Source of the DNA: Novosphingobium endophyticum
Lineage (GTDB): Bacteria > Pseudomonadota > Alphaproteobacteria > Sphingomonadales > Sphingomonadaceae
DNA: 64,000 bases
Assembly (NCBI RefSeq): GCF_014640675.1
Contig: NZ_BMHK01000013.1
Coordinates: 1 to 64,000, forward strand
Reading direction: 5' to 3'
The notes under the pieces were generated by a model. It made no database searches. It was not told where the DNA came from and was given only the letters and a program-made list of their open reading frames with translations. A program made the position numbers and the translations under genes. Positions 26,094 through 35,364 of this stretch are shown piece after piece (the first letter of the stretch is position 1; each line of letters opens with the position of its first letter).

Positions 26094-27023
26094 ATGCAGA
26101 GACTGAAGGGCAAGGTTGCGGTGGTGACAGGGGCCGGACGCAATATCGGCCGGGCCGAGGCGATGCTGCTGGCCGAACAGGGCGCCAAGGTCGTCGTCAA
26201 CGACCTGGGCGGCGGAGCCTATGGCACGGAGACGGGTGACGCCTCCCTAGCGGACCAGGTGGCGCAGGAAATCCGCGCCGCAGGCGGCGAGGCGGTCGCG
26301 CAGCATAGCAGCGTCGCCACGCGTGAGGGTGCGGAGGCTACCATCCGGCAGGCGATCGACAGCTTTGGCCGCATCGACATCCTCGTCAACAATGCCGGCA
26401 TCGTGCGCCCCGCACGCATCGACCGGATGACCGATCAGGACTGGACGCTGTGCATGGACGTCAGCCTGACGGCCAGCTTTCACACCTGCCGCGCGGCGGC
26501 GGCGCACATGATCGCGCAGCGGTCGGGGGTCATCGTCAACACCGGATCGCCCTCCGGCTTCGGTCATTGGGGCATGGCCAATTACGCGGCGGCCAAGGAA
26601 GGCCTGCTGGGCTTCACGCGCAGCATCGCCCGCGACCTTGGCGAGTTCGGTATCCGCTGCCACCTTATCCGCCCCGTCTCGCACCTGACCGGCACGCACA
26701 CGCCGGAAATCGACGAGACGATCGCCGAGTCCGCGCGGCTCGGCATCCCGCTCTTGTGGAACAAGCCCATGGCCGCTCCGCGCATGACCGCACTGCCGGA
26801 GCATGTCGCGGCACTGGTCGTTTGGCTGTGCAGCGATGCGGCGGGGCATATCAGCGGCCGCGATTTCTATATCCAGGGAGACGAGGTCGCCGTAATCCCT
26901 GAACCGGAGGCGATCCGCACCAGCATAAACCCCGGCGGCTGGACTCTGGATGCCTTCGACGACGAGGCCAACCGTTCCTATCTGTTCGGGGATATAAGGA
27001 ACCGCTTCATCCGTCGGGATTAG
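26094..27023 (+). CDS. SDR oxidoreductase, long MFE-2-like type
   Basis: A 309-aa SDR: VVTGAGRNIGRAEAMLLAEQ, VVVNDLGGGAYG, NNAG, then GSPSG and Tyr-Ala-Ala-Ala-Lys. The C-terminal extension of about 55 residues carries IPEPEAIR. Of two adjacent ATG codons, 26094 has better spacing to GGGAGA. Its stop overlaps that of the convergent phosphotransferase gene by 3 bp. Confidence 0.92.
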   Translation: MQRLKGKVAVVTGAGRNIGRAEAMLLAEQGAKVVVNDLGGGAYGTETGDASLADQVAQEIRAAGGEAVAQHSSVATREGAEATIRQAIDSFGRIDILVNNAGIVRPARIDRMTDQDWTLCMDVSLTASFHTCRAAAAHMIAQRSGVIVNTGSPSGFGHWGMANYAAAKEGLLGFTRSIARDLGEFGIRCHLIRPVSHLTGTHTPEIDETIAESARLGIPLLWNKPMAAPRMTALPEHVAALVVWLCSDAAGHISGRDFYIQGDEVAVIPEPEAIRTSINPGGWTLDAFDDEANRSYLFGDIRNRFIRRD

Positions 27024-28105
27024 ATGGGTCCAATGGGCGGCGCGTGATGATCCACCGCCGCCCAGGCAAAGCGCGGTGCGGTGGCGGTGTTGTTCTCCTC
27101 CGCCTGCCATTCGACCGGGTTCACCATCCAGTAGAACAGGCCATAGACGATGTGCGCGCGAATCGCCTCCCAGGCCGTGGTCTCGTCCGGAGCGTCGGCC
27201 ACGCCATGCCGGACAAGCGCGGCGAGATAACCGGCGATCAGGTCCCTCTCCCATGTCCGGCGGTCGAGCCGATCGAGCGCGGAGATATAGAAATACGCGA
27301 CGTCGTGCGCCCAGTGCCCGCGCCGGGTCGTCTGCCAGTCGAGAAAGCCGGGTCGCCCGTCCCTGGCGATGTACATATTGCCCAGATGGGCGTCGCCATG
27401 GATCACACAGACCGGCTCGCCCTGTCCATAACGGCGCAGCGCCTGAAGCGCGCGCTGCATGGTTTCCCGATCCCGGCACGCCTCCGGCACCGCCAAGGCG
27501 CGCGGCAGGCCCATATAATGCGCCCAGGTTTCGGGCTGGAGCTGCCCCCGCCCGAAATCGCCCCACGCCTCGTCCGGCAACGGATCATGCCGCATCAGCC
27601 ATCCCAGCTCGCCATCGTCCGCCAGCGCCGGGCTGTTCCACCAGCGGGCATGAAGCGCGGCGAGATCGTCGAGAAACGCTGCGGCCTGCTGCCGCCCCAT
27701 GGGCTTTTGCATGCGGCAGATGTCGGCGCCCGCGGTGCGCAGATCCTCCATCACCACCACGCCCTGATCGTCATTGGCGGCCGCATAAAATACATGGGGC
27801 AGGCCGATCGGGAGCCGTGGTGCCAGTTCGGCAAAGAAGCGCGCCTCCGTCTGGTAGCAGAATTTCACCAGCTCGCGATGTTCGGCGAGCCCTGCCTTGA
27901 TACAGAGCCGATCGGGCAGCCCCGCACCTTGCCCCACCGCATTGTATGTGACGGAAACCATCATCTTGGTACCCGTGCCCCAGAGGATGTCCGTGATGTC
28001 GAGCCGTTCGACGGCGAGACCGGGATGATGACCGGACAACGCCTCGCCCAGCCAGCGCGCCGTCACATCCTCGGGGACCAGCGGCAGCCAGGGCGCAGCC
28101 GTCAT
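27020..28105 (-). CDS. APH/ecdysteroid-kinase-like phosphotransferase
   Basis: A 361-aa protein of the aminoglycoside-phosphotransferase superfamily, of the subgroup seen in sphingomonad and mycobacterial catabolic clusters. The kinase motifs are visible: catalytic loop VIHGDAHLGNMY (Asp and Asn present) and FLDWQTTRRG as the metal-binding Asp motif. It may phosphorylate a hydroxylated substrate or intermediate; acyl-CoA dehydrogenase-linked relatives exist. ATG 28105 follows GAGAGTGTGAGA-like sequence. Divergent from the serine hydrolase at 28321. Confidence 0.85.
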   Translation of the reverse strand: MTAAPWLPLVPEDVTARWLGEALSGHHPGLAVERLDITDILWGTGTKMMVSVTYNAVGQGAGLPDRLCIKAGLAEHRELVKFCYQTEARFFAELAPRLPIGLPHVFYAAANDDQGVVVMEDLRTAGADICRMQKPMGRQQAAAFLDDLAALHARWWNSPALADDGELGWLMRHDPLPDEAWGDFGRGQLQPETWAHYMGLPRALAVPEACRDRETMQRALQALRRYGQGEPVCVIHGDAHLGNMYIARDGRPGFLDWQTTRRGHWAHDVAYFYISALDRLDRRTWERDLIAGYLAALVRHGVADAPDETTAWEAIRAHIVYGLFYWMVNPVEWQAEENNTATAPRFAWAAVDHHAPPIGPI

Positions 28106-28250
28106 CTCACACTCTCCCTTTCTCTTGCTTCATGACCAGAGCCTATCGGCGGATAATCTCGCGGCAAGGGTGCAAAGCGGATCGGCAAAAGGCATCGCCT
28201 ATCTGCTCGGCCGTATCCGGGGACTTCGACGAGGCGCCCTGCCCTCTGTA

Positions 28251-28272
28251 CTGTGTAGTGGTCACTTGATAA
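28251..28272. promoter_or_regulatory. Candidate operator, copy 1
   Basis: A 22-bp site with core TGTAGTG (28254-28260) then CTT (28265-28267), matching 16 of 22 positions of the site at 31759-31780. It lies in the divergent promoter between the phosphotransferase (28105) and the serine hydrolase (28321). The TetR encoded at 31078 is the obvious candidate ligand. Confidence 0.45.
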
Positions 28273-28320
28273 TATGCCGGCGCCGGGCATGGCTCCGTGC
28301 GACAAGGAGAGGCGACCGCG

Positions 28321-29469
28321 ATGAAGACGACTGTGGCGAGCAAGGCCAACGACGCCGTGCAGCAAGTGCTGGACAGGCTGGTGGCCGAGGGCAGGGAGAT
28401 CGGCGTTCAGGTCTGCGCCTGGCAGGGCGAGGAACAGATCGTCGATTGCTGGGCCGGCCTCGCCGATGCGGAAAGCGGCGTGCCGGTCGACGGCGATACC
28501 TTGTTCAATGTCTATTCGGTGTCCAAGGCCGTGACCGCCACCGCCATGCACATCCAGGTCGAGCGCGGGCTGGTGGATTATGATGCGCCCGTCGCCGCCT
28601 ATTGGCCCGACTTCGCCCAGGCTGGTAAGGGCGATGTCACGGTCCGGCAGGTGCTGAGCCATGTCTCCGGCGTGCTGCGAATGCCGTCCGACGTGACGCC
28701 CGAGCTGATGACCAACTGGGACTGGATGTGCGGCCGCATCGCGGAAATGCCCGGCGCCTACCCGGCAGGCAGCCGCTCCTCCTATCAGTCGATGACGTTC
28801 GGCTGGCTGATCGGCGAGGTCGTCCGGCGCACCGATCCGAAGCGCCGCCCGTTCGGCCAGTTCATCCGGCAGGAAATCGCGGAACCGCTGGGCGCGACCG
28901 ACCTGTGGATGGGCATTCCCGGCGCGGTCGAGCCGCGCGTCGCGAAGCTTGACGACGTCGCCGTCTATATCGCCCCCGACGGCAATGCCATGCGCGAGGC
29001 GCAGCCGCTGATCGTCGACCTGATGCCTGATCCCTTCGAGCGTCCCTATGTCCGCCGCGCCTGCATCCCGGCGGTGGGCGGCATCTTCAACGCGCGGAGC
29101 GAGGCGCGTTTCTGGGCGATGCTGGCCAATGGCGGGCAACTGAACGGCGTACGCCTGCTGTCGGAAGAGCGGGTCGCCGGTTTCGCTGCTCCCCGCCCCC
29201 ATTTCGAGGACGTGGATCCGGTCTTCTTTGGCATGAAGGTGCCGATCGGCTGGGCGGGCTTCTGGCTCGGCGGAGCTGAGGCGCCACCGGTTTCCGCCCC
29301 ACGGAACATGCGGGCGCTGTGCCATCCGGGCATGGGCGGGTCCATCGGCTGGGCCGACCCCGACCTGAAGCTGGCCGTGGCGTTTTGCCACAATCGCATG
29401 TTCGACACGGTCAATATCGAGGAGGACAGCCGCACCATCGTCGGCGACGCTATCCGGGGCGCCTTGTGA
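28321..29469 (+). CDS. Serine hydrolase, class C beta-lactamase family (esterase-like)
   Basis: A 382-aa hydrolase of the beta-lactamase/EstB esterase fold. The Ser66-Val-Ser-Lys69 SxxK motif lies in YSVSKAVTATA, the Tyr motif is Tyr155-Gln-Ser, and HPGMGGS near residue 340 takes the place of the third (KTG-like) motif. There is no signal peptide, so it is cytosolic and more likely an esterase or lactonase than a resistance enzyme. ATG 28321 with AAGGAG upstream is chosen over a GTG 8 codons earlier. First gene of a six-gene run. Confidence 0.9.
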   Translation: MKTTVASKANDAVQQVLDRLVAEGREIGVQVCAWQGEEQIVDCWAGLADAESGVPVDGDTLFNVYSVSKAVTATAMHIQVERGLVDYDAPVAAYWPDFAQAGKGDVTVRQVLSHVSGVLRMPSDVTPELMTNWDWMCGRIAEMPGAYPAGSRSSYQSMTFGWLIGEVVRRTDPKRRPFGQFIRQEIAEPLGATDLWMGIPGAVEPRVAKLDDVAVYIAPDGNAMREAQPLIVDLMPDPFERPYVRRACIPAVGGIFNARSEARFWAMLANGGQLNGVRLLSEERVAGFAAPRPHFEDVDPVFFGMKVPIGWAGFWLGGAEAPPVSAPRNMRALCHPGMGGSIGWADPDLKLAVAFCHNRMFDTVNIEEDSRTIVGDAIRGAL

Positions 29470-29471
29470 CC

Positions 29472-31073
29472 ATGACGGCGAACTGGGATTATATCATCGT
29501 GGGCGCCGGCTCGGCGGGCTGCGTTCTGGCCGACCGTCTCTCGGCCAGTCCGTCGAACAGGGTGCTGCTGCTGGAGGCCGGGCCGAAGGACAGGAGCCTC
29601 TTCATCCACATGCCGCGCGGGGCGGCGAAGCTCTATACCGATCCCAGGCACGTCTGGTATTTCCAGACAGAGGGTCATGGCGACGTACCGTCCGAGACCT
29701 GGATACGCGGCAAGATGCTGGGCGGCTCCTCCTCCGTCAACGGCATGATGTATTTCCGGGGCCAGCCGGAGGACTATGATCATTGGCAGGCGCTGGGTGC
29801 CAGAGGCTGGGGCTGGGACAAGGTCGGCCCCGCCTTCCGCGCGATGGAAGGGCATGAACTGGGCACGGACGAGGTGCGCGGCGGCGACGGGCCGTTACGC
29901 ATCTCCGTCGAACCCGATCATGATCCACTGACCGAAGCTTTTATTGCGGCCTGTGAGCAGATGGGCCTGCCGCGCGTGGCCGACCTCAGCCGCTCTGGCC
30001 GCGAGGGCGTCAGCTATACCAGCCGCACCATCTGGAAGGGCAAGCGCCAGAGTTCGGCGCAGGCTTTCCTGAAGCGCGCGCGCAGCCGTCCCAACCTGCG
30101 CATCGTCACCGGCGCGGCGGTCGACAAGGTACTGTTCGACGGTCAACGCGCCATCGGCGTGCGCGCGACCGTCAACGGTGCGTCGGAGGAATTTCTGAGC
30201 GGGCGGGAAGTCATCCTGTCGGCGGGCGCGCTGATGTCGCCGCAAATCCTGCAGCGGTCCGGCGTTGGCGCCGGCGCGCTGCTCTCCGGACTGGGCATCC
30301 CAGTCGTGGCCAACAGCCCCGGCGTGGGCGAACATATGCTGGAGCACCGGCTGCTCTCGATGATGTACGACATCAAGCAGCCGTACAGCCATAATCTCCA
30401 GCTTCGCGGGCTGAGGCTCGTCGGCAATGTTCTGCGCTATTACCTCAAAGGCTCCGGCCCGATGGCAGCGGGCTATGGCAATGTCGGTGCCTTTGCGCGC
30501 GTCCTGCCGGAATCGGAGACGCCGGATATCGAAATATTGCTTTCTCCTGCCGTCGCCCTTCCCGACGCGAGGGGCAATCTGATCCCCGATACGGTGCATA
30601 GCATCACTCTGTTCGGCTATCCACTGCGGTCGCGAAGCGAAGGATCGGTGAAGATCACCTCCGCCGCCGCCGATGCGCCTGCAAGCATCCGCGCGGGATA
30701 TCTCACCGACCCCTATGACTGCGCGGTCACGGTCGCCATGCACCGCTATCTTCGCAAACTCATGGCGCAGCCCGCGCTCGCACCCCTGATCGCGGGCGAA
30801 CGGGAGCCGACGCGCTCGCTGGAGACGGACGAGGAGATACTGGCGGCTTTCCGCCGGATCGGCCAGGCCGGCTATCATGCCTGCGGCACCTGCCGCATGG
30901 GCGACTTCGAAGACGCGGTGCTGGACGAGAAACTGCGCGTTCGCGGAGTGAACGGATTGCGGGTCGTGGACGGCTCGATTATGCCGACCATGGTGTCCGC
31001 CAACACCAACGGACCGATCATGGCTTCGGCCTGGCGGGCGGCGGATCTGATCCTGGAGGACCGGAATTATTGA
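29472..31073 (+). CDS. GMC family FAD-dependent oxidoreductase
   Basis: A 533-aa glucose-methanol-choline oxidoreductase that oxidises a primary or secondary alcohol, passing electrons to FAD. The N-terminal IIVGAGSAGCVLADRL binds the ADP of FAD, IRGKMLGGSSSVNGMMYFRG is the GMC signature, and CGTCRMG and VDGSIMPTMVSANTNGP are the C-terminal signature near the active site. ATG 29472 is used; GTG 29466 would overlap the previous stop. Neighbouring P450s can supply its alcohol substrate. Confidence 0.94.
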   Translation: MTANWDYIIVGAGSAGCVLADRLSASPSNRVLLLEAGPKDRSLFIHMPRGAAKLYTDPRHVWYFQTEGHGDVPSETWIRGKMLGGSSSVNGMMYFRGQPEDYDHWQALGARGWGWDKVGPAFRAMEGHELGTDEVRGGDGPLRISVEPDHDPLTEAFIAACEQMGLPRVADLSRSGREGVSYTSRTIWKGKRQSSAQAFLKRARSRPNLRIVTGAAVDKVLFDGQRAIGVRATVNGASEEFLSGREVILSAGALMSPQILQRSGVGAGALLSGLGIPVVANSPGVGEHMLEHRLLSMMYDIKQPYSHNLQLRGLRLVGNVLRYYLKGSGPMAAGYGNVGAFARVLPESETPDIEILLSPAVALPDARGNLIPDTVHSITLFGYPLRSRSEGSVKITSAAADAPASIRAGYLTDPYDCAVTVAMHRYLRKLMAQPALAPLIAGEREPTRSLETDEEILAAFRRIGQAGYHACGTCRMGDFEDAVLDEKLRVRGVNGLRVVDGSIMPTMVSANTNGPIMASAWRAADLILEDRNY

Positions 31074-31077
31074 CGCG

Positions 31078-31740
31078 GTGAAGGCAAAGGAAGCAGCGGC
31101 GAAGATCGACGGGCCGGCCCGCCAGCGCCGCAAGCGCAGGAGCCGCGAGGATGTCGTGCAGCGCATCCGCGAAGCGGCCCGGCAATTGTTCGCCGAGCGC
31201 GGCTATGCAGCGGCGACCACCAGGGAAATCGCCCGCCTCGCCGACGTCAGCGAAACCCTGTTGTTCCGCTATTATGGCGACAAGGCCACGCTGTTCAGCG
31301 AGGTGGTGACGGAGCCGTTCCAAAAGCTGATGGACGATTTTGTCCAGCGCAATCCCGATCCGAAATTCACCGGCACGCGCGAGGAGGATACGCGTCGTTT
31401 CACCCGTCAGGTGTTCGAGCTTTTCGAGGCCAATGAGGAGATGTTTCGCGCCCTGATGGCTGGACCGCGTGTGTCGGGCGGCAATGACGGGGCCTCGGGC
31501 TTCGCGGGCCTTTCCGCCTTTTTTCATGAGTCCGTCGATCAGGTGAGCGCCCTCTACGAAGCCGCCGGGATGGAGCCGTCCTTCGACCTCAGGATCGGTG
31601 TGCGCCTGGGCTTTGGCATGATCGCATCCAGCGTGCTGATGCGCGATTCGCTTTTCCCCGACTGGACGCCGGATCGCAACGCGATGATCCATGCGCTGGA
31701 AGAGCTGGTGGCACGCTCTCTGGCCGGGCCCGCCGATTGA
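31078..31740 (+). CDS. TetR/AcrR family transcriptional regulator
   Basis: A 220-aa TetR-type repressor. A basic N-terminal stretch (ARQRRKRRSRED) precedes the helix-turn-helix with TTREIARLADVSETLLFRYY at about 48-67, then a ligand-binding helical domain. It starts with GTG 31078, 4 bp after the GMC stop, so it is co-transcribed with that gene. A palindromic site lies 19 bp past its own stop, before the P450, and a similar one before the first gene of the run, suggesting control of the run and of the divergent phosphotransferase. Confidence 0.92.
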   Translation: MKAKEAAAKIDGPARQRRKRRSREDVVQRIREAARQLFAERGYAAATTREIARLADVSETLLFRYYGDKATLFSEVVTEPFQKLMDDFVQRNPDPKFTGTREEDTRRFTRQVFELFEANEEMFRALMAGPRVSGGNDGASGFAGLSAFFHESVDQVSALYEAAGMEPSFDLRIGVRLGFGMIASSVLMRDSLFPDWTPDRNAMIHALEELVARSLAGPAD

Positions 31741-31758
31741 CAAAAGGGCTCCGCGAAT

Positions 31759-31780
31759 CTATGTAGTGATTGCTTCATAG
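31759..31780. promoter_or_regulatory. Candidate TetR operator, copy 2
   Basis: An imperfect 22-bp palindrome with outer arms CTATG (31759-31763) and CATAG (31776-31780); eight of eleven half-site pairs match. It lies in the 54-bp gap between the tetR stop and the P450 start. Its TGTAGTG ... CTT core recurs at 28251-28272. Confidence 0.5.
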
Positions 31781-31794
31781 AAAGGCGACAGGCG

Positions 31795-33036
31795 ATGAAA
31801 ACCGCGGTCAAGATTCGGCAGTTCGACGATCCCGATTATAATCCATTCAATTCGGACGAGGCGAACTTCGGTAGCACGCTTGATCCTTATCCCGAGATCG
31901 CGAAGTGGCGGACCGAAGCGCCGGTGCTGGAAGGTGACTATCGTCCGAAAATGGGCCTGCAATCGGCCATGTACCCCGACCGCAGGATGTTCACCGTCGT
32001 CGGGTCGGACGAAATCCTCCAGTGCCTGACCGATACCGAGCGCTTTTCCAACGCGGGATACAAGTTCAACCTGGGCGCCACTTTCGGCCAGGGCAGCATC
32101 AGCACCATGGACAATCCCGAACATGGCCGCTGGCGCAAGATCTTCCAGAAGATATTCCTGCCTCAATTTGTGACGAAATGGGGCGAATCCATCGTCGATC
32201 CGGTTGTCCACGATCTGATGGACAAGTTCATACCGCGCGGCGAGGCGGACCTGATCGAGGAATTCACGATACGTTATCCGTTCGAGGTCATCTACAGGCA
32301 GCTCGACCTGCCGCAATCCGACGTCGCGACGTTCCAGAAACTGGCCATCGGCCAGACCGACTACATGAATACGGACAAGGCGATCGAAGCAGGGCACAAG
32401 TTGGGCGAGTATTTCATCGCCCTGGTGAACGAGCGGCGGCGCAATCCCGGAACCGATCTGGTCAGCCTGCTCGCCACGACCGAGGTGGATGGCGACTATC
32501 TGCCCGAACTCGTCCTGATTTCCTTCCTGCGCCAGTTGATGAACGCCGCGGGTGACACGACTTATCGCGGTACGAGCGTGCTGCTGACCGCGCTGCTCGA
32601 CAATCAGGACCAGTTCGAGGCGATCCAGCAGGACCGCAAGCTCATTCCCATGGCGATCGAGGAAGCGCTGCGTTGGGATGGGCCGGTCGCGGTTCAGATG
32701 CGCCTGGCAAAACATGATGTGGTGCTTGGAGGCGTCGAGATTCCCGCGGGATCGCTGCTGGACGTGGTCGCCGGTGCGGCGAATCGCGACCCCGCCATCT
32801 TTCCGGACCCGGACAAGTTCGACATTTTCCGGGAACGCAAGCCCCACTTCTCCTTCTCGCGTGGTCCCCACATATGTGTAGGCCAGCATCTGGCCCGCGT
32901 GGAAATGACGCGCGCGCTCCATGCCGTGCTAGATAATCTGCCGAATCTGCGGTTCGATTCCGACCGGCCACGACCGGAAATACGCGGATCGATGATGCGT
33001 GTTCCCAAGCATCTTTACGTCCGTTTCGGTGCCTGA
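31795..33036 (+). CDS. Cytochrome P450
   Basis: A 413-aa soluble class I P450. The haem loop [10 protein letters not shown] has Cys361, the I-helix has [10 protein letters not shown], and EEALRW supplies ExxR (Glu-x-x-Arg). It is a different subfamily from the two CYP101-like P450s. It resembles the steroid/terpene-hydroxylating CYP families near CYP125/142-style proteins only in general layout, so no substrate is assigned. The ferredoxin follows 32 bp downstream and is its likely electron donor; no ferredoxin reductase gene was found. ATG 31795 is preceded by AAAGGCGACAGG. Confidence 0.94.
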   Translation: MKTAVKIRQFDDPDYNPFNSDEANFGSTLDPYPEIAKWRTEAPVLEGDYRPKMGLQSAMYPDRRMFTVVGSDEILQCLTDTERFSNAGYKFNLGATFGQGSISTMDNPEHGRWRKIFQKIFLPQFVTKWGESIVDPVVHDLMDKFIPRGEADLIEEFTIRYPFEVIYRQLDLPQSDVATFQKLAIGQTDYMNTDKAIEAGHKLGEYFIALVNERRRNPGTDLVSLLATTEVDGDYLPELVLISFLRQLMNAAGDTTYRGTSVLLTALLDNQDQFEAIQQDRKLIPMAIEEALRWDGPVAVQMRLAKHDVVLGGVEIPAGSLLDVVAGAANRDPAIFPDPDKFDIFRERKPHFSFSRGPHICVGQHLARVEMTRALHAVLDNLPNLRFDSDRPRPEIRGSMMRVPKHLYVRFGA

Positions 33037-33068
33037 TCGGCCAGCAATTTTTCTGGAGAGATAAACGC

Positions 33069-33386
33069 GTGCCTATTGTCATCATCACGACGCGCGACGG
33101 TGAAGAACGGAATCTGGAGGCCCGCAACGGCTCGTCGTTGATGGAGGTTATCCGCGATGCCGGGGTCGACGAACTGCTTGCCCTGTGCGGGGGATGCTGT
33201 TCCTGCGCGACCTGCCATGTAAAAATCGATCCCGCCTTCGCGGCCTTGCTTCCGCCAATCAGCGAAGATGAAAGCGATCTGCTCGACAGCTCCGAACACC
33301 GCGACGAGCATTCGCGGCTATCATGCCAGATCCCGGTCAGCGATGCTCTGGAGGGCATGCGCCTCACGATCGCTCCAGAAGACTGA
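33069..33386 (+). CDS. [2Fe-2S] ferredoxin, putidaredoxin type
   Basis: A 105-aa adrenodoxin/putidaredoxin-like ferredoxin that carries electrons to P450s. The ligands are Cys40, Cys46 and Cys49 in [12 protein letters not shown], and Cys86 in RLSCQIPV. Two extra cysteines (43, 44) stand inside the cluster loop, where putidaredoxin has Ser and Ala. It starts with GTG 33069, GGAGA about 9 nt upstream. Flanked by two P450s, so it probably serves both. Confidence 0.95.
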   Translation: MPIVIITTRDGEERNLEARNGSSLMEVIRDAGVDELLALCGGCCSCATCHVKIDPAFAALLPPISEDESDLLDSSEHRDEHSRLSCQIPVSDALEGMRLTIAPED

Positions 33387-33437
33387 GACGGGCGTCGACC
33401 GGCCAAGCCACCGAACCATTTTGCCAGGAGAGCCGAG

Positions 33438-34658
33438 ATGCAGACCATTGCCGACACCACCGTGCATCGGCCCGACCATATCCCCGCCGAGCTGGTCCGC
33501 GATTTCGACCTCTACGATATTCCCGGTTCCGCCGACGATGTGCAGGCGGCCTTTGCCGCCATCCAGCAGGCTTGCCCGGACATCTTCTGGACGCCGCACA
33601 ATGGCGGGCACTGGGTCGCCACGCGCGGCGACGACATCATTGCCATGCAGCGGGACTTCGGACATTTTTCGCACAAGCATATCGTCCTGCCTCCCATGCC
33701 GGAGGGTACGCCACGCCAGATTCCGCTGGAGATGGATCCGCCGGAACATGCGCGATACCGCCGGCCGCTGATGCAGGCGCTCATGCCCGCAATCGTCGCC
33801 GAGCTGGAATCCACGGTCCGTGACGTTGCCATCGCTGCAATCGAGAAAGTGCTGCCGCAGGGCGAATGCGAGTTCATCGAGGATTTCGCGAAGGTTCTTC
33901 CGATCCACGTCTTTCTGGAGCTGGTGAATCTGCCCCTCGCCGACAAGGCCGTGCTGCTCCCGCTCGCCGAGGATTCGGTGCGTGGCCGGGATGCGGAGAC
34001 GCGGCTGCGCGCCCATATGGAAATGGGCGCCTATCTGATCGACAAGGTGCGCGCCCGGCGGGACAATCCGGGCAATGACCTGCTCAGCAAGCTCGTAAAC
34101 GTCGATCTGGGCGACGGTCGGATCTCTGAAAAGGAAGCGGTGGACTACGCCACCCTCGTCCTGTTCGGCGGCCTCGACACCGTCGCGGGCATGATCGGCT
34201 TCATTGCGCGGTTCCTCGCGCTCAATCCCGGCCATCGGCGCCAGCTTGTCAAGCGGCTGGACGACGATGCCTATCTGAAGAACGCGATCGAGGAATTGAT
34301 CCGCCGTCATGGCCTCGCCAATACGGCGCGGGTCATCGTCGAAGACTTCGACTACAACGGCGTGCACTTCCGCGCGGGCGACCGTATCCTGCCCGCCAAT
34401 CTGTTCGTGGGCATCGACGACAGGCTGAACGATGCCCCCCTTGTCGTCGATTTCGAGCGGGCAAAGCCTGTCCACGCGGCGTTCGGCAATGGGGCACATG
34501 CCTGTCCCGGCGCGGTGCTGGCGCGCCGCGAGGTGCGCATCTTCCTGCAGGAATGGCTGAGCCGCATCCCCGATTTCCAGATCAGGCCGGAGACCAGGCC
34601 GATCCTTGCCACCGGGATGGTCAATGGCGTGCTGCGTCTGGAGCTTGTCTGGCCCTAG
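33438..34658 (+). CDS. Cytochrome P450, CYP101-like
   Basis: A 406-aa P450cam-like enzyme. The haem loop FGNGAHACPG has Cys356, the I-helix is FGGLDTVAGM, ELIRR gives ExxR, and the C-terminal LQEWLSRIPDF with LRLELVWP mirrors P450cam. It is paralogous to the P450 at 14027. Located 51 bp after the ferredoxin; AGGAGAG precedes ATG 33438. Last intact gene of the run from 28321. Confidence 0.95.
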   Translation: MQTIADTTVHRPDHIPAELVRDFDLYDIPGSADDVQAAFAAIQQACPDIFWTPHNGGHWVATRGDDIIAMQRDFGHFSHKHIVLPPMPEGTPRQIPLEMDPPEHARYRRPLMQALMPAIVAELESTVRDVAIAAIEKVLPQGECEFIEDFAKVLPIHVFLELVNLPLADKAVLLPLAEDSVRGRDAETRLRAHMEMGAYLIDKVRARRDNPGNDLLSKLVNVDLGDGRISEKEAVDYATLVLFGGLDTVAGMIGFIARFLALNPGHRRQLVKRLDDDAYLKNAIEELIRRHGLANTARVIVEDFDYNGVHFRAGDRILPANLFVGIDDRLNDAPLVVDFERAKPVHAAFGNGAHACPGAVLARREVRIFLQEWLSRIPDFQIRPETRPILATGMVNGVLRLELVWP

Positions 34659-34686
34659 AGCATTACGCGCGAAATCTGCACCATCC

Positions 34687-34765
34687 CCCGCTCGTCCTGG
34701 GCTTGTCGAAGGAGGCGAAGCCTGGCGATGCGCCAGCGTCCTTCGACAAGCTCAGGACGAGCGGG
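34687..34765. repeat. REP-like double hairpin
   Basis: Arms at 34687-34713 and 34739-34765 are 27 nt each with one mismatch; the right arm contains CTTCGACAAGCTCAGGACGA, a sequence I recognise as abundant between genes in sphingomonad chromosomes. An inner hairpin CTGGCG-ATG-CGCCAG sits at 34722-34736. It lies 29 bp after the P450 stop and could act as a terminator or mRNA stabiliser. No second copy was noticed in the window. Confidence 0.75.
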
Positions 34766-34896
34766 TCTCGATTCAGGTTTCCTGCCTTTTGCCCCAAGCC
34801 AGAGGGCGCGGACCTGGGGCAGGTGGTGACGGTCCTTGCCGAAGCCTGCTGTGGGGCTGATAGTCGTCCGGGCGCGTGACCTGCGAAGGAGGTGCC

Positions 34897-35364
34897 ATGC
34901 CCCGCAAACCCGTGGATCAGCTCAATGTTGGCCGGTCCTACTACACGCGGCAACTGCCCGGCCTCGATGTCGAGCATTTCGGGCCGCTCTGGCATTTCTT
35001 CACGGTCGGCCATCTTGTCGCGACGGACCTCGACGCCATTGCCGGGAAGCTGGGGTGCGGCTTCGCCGACCTCGATCTCCTGGGTACGCTCGCCATAGAC
35101 GAACGCAGCGCCCTGCGCGCCACCGACCTTGCCTCCACCCTCTTTGTCTCCAACGCCGTGGTCTCCACGCGCATCGCCCGGCTGGAGAAGCAGGGCCTCC
35201 TCGAGCGGCGGCGCAACGCGCGGGACAAGCGCGCCTTCGACCTGCTCCAGCCTGTGTCCGGTGAAAATGCACGACACCGAATTGCCGATGCCCTCGAAGC
35301 TGATGTTCTCGAAGCTGATGTTCTCGATGATGGGTGCCAATCGCGATCCGAATATATTCGATGA
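34897..35364 (+). pseudogene. MarR-family regulator with a replaced C-terminus
   Basis: The first ~115 residues are a normal MarR-type winged helix protein: TDLASTLFVSNAVVSTRIAR is the recognition helix region and RRRNARDKRAFDL the wing. The ribosome site AAGGAGGT before ATG 34897 is ideal. After the wing, at about 35245, the usual dimerisation helices are replaced by an unrelated run-on ending at 35364 that includes a 15-bp tandem duplication. The 3' part of a P450 follows in another frame. It may still be translated as a 155-aa protein, but dimerisation is doubtful, so regulation by it is probably lost. Confidence 0.7.
35293..35322. repeat. 15-bp tandem duplication at a rearrangement junction
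   Basis: CTCGAAGCTGATGTT occurs twice in direct succession (35293-35307, 35308-35322), immediately before the P450 fragment picks up at about 35324. It marks the join between marR and P450 sequence. Confidence 0.7.
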
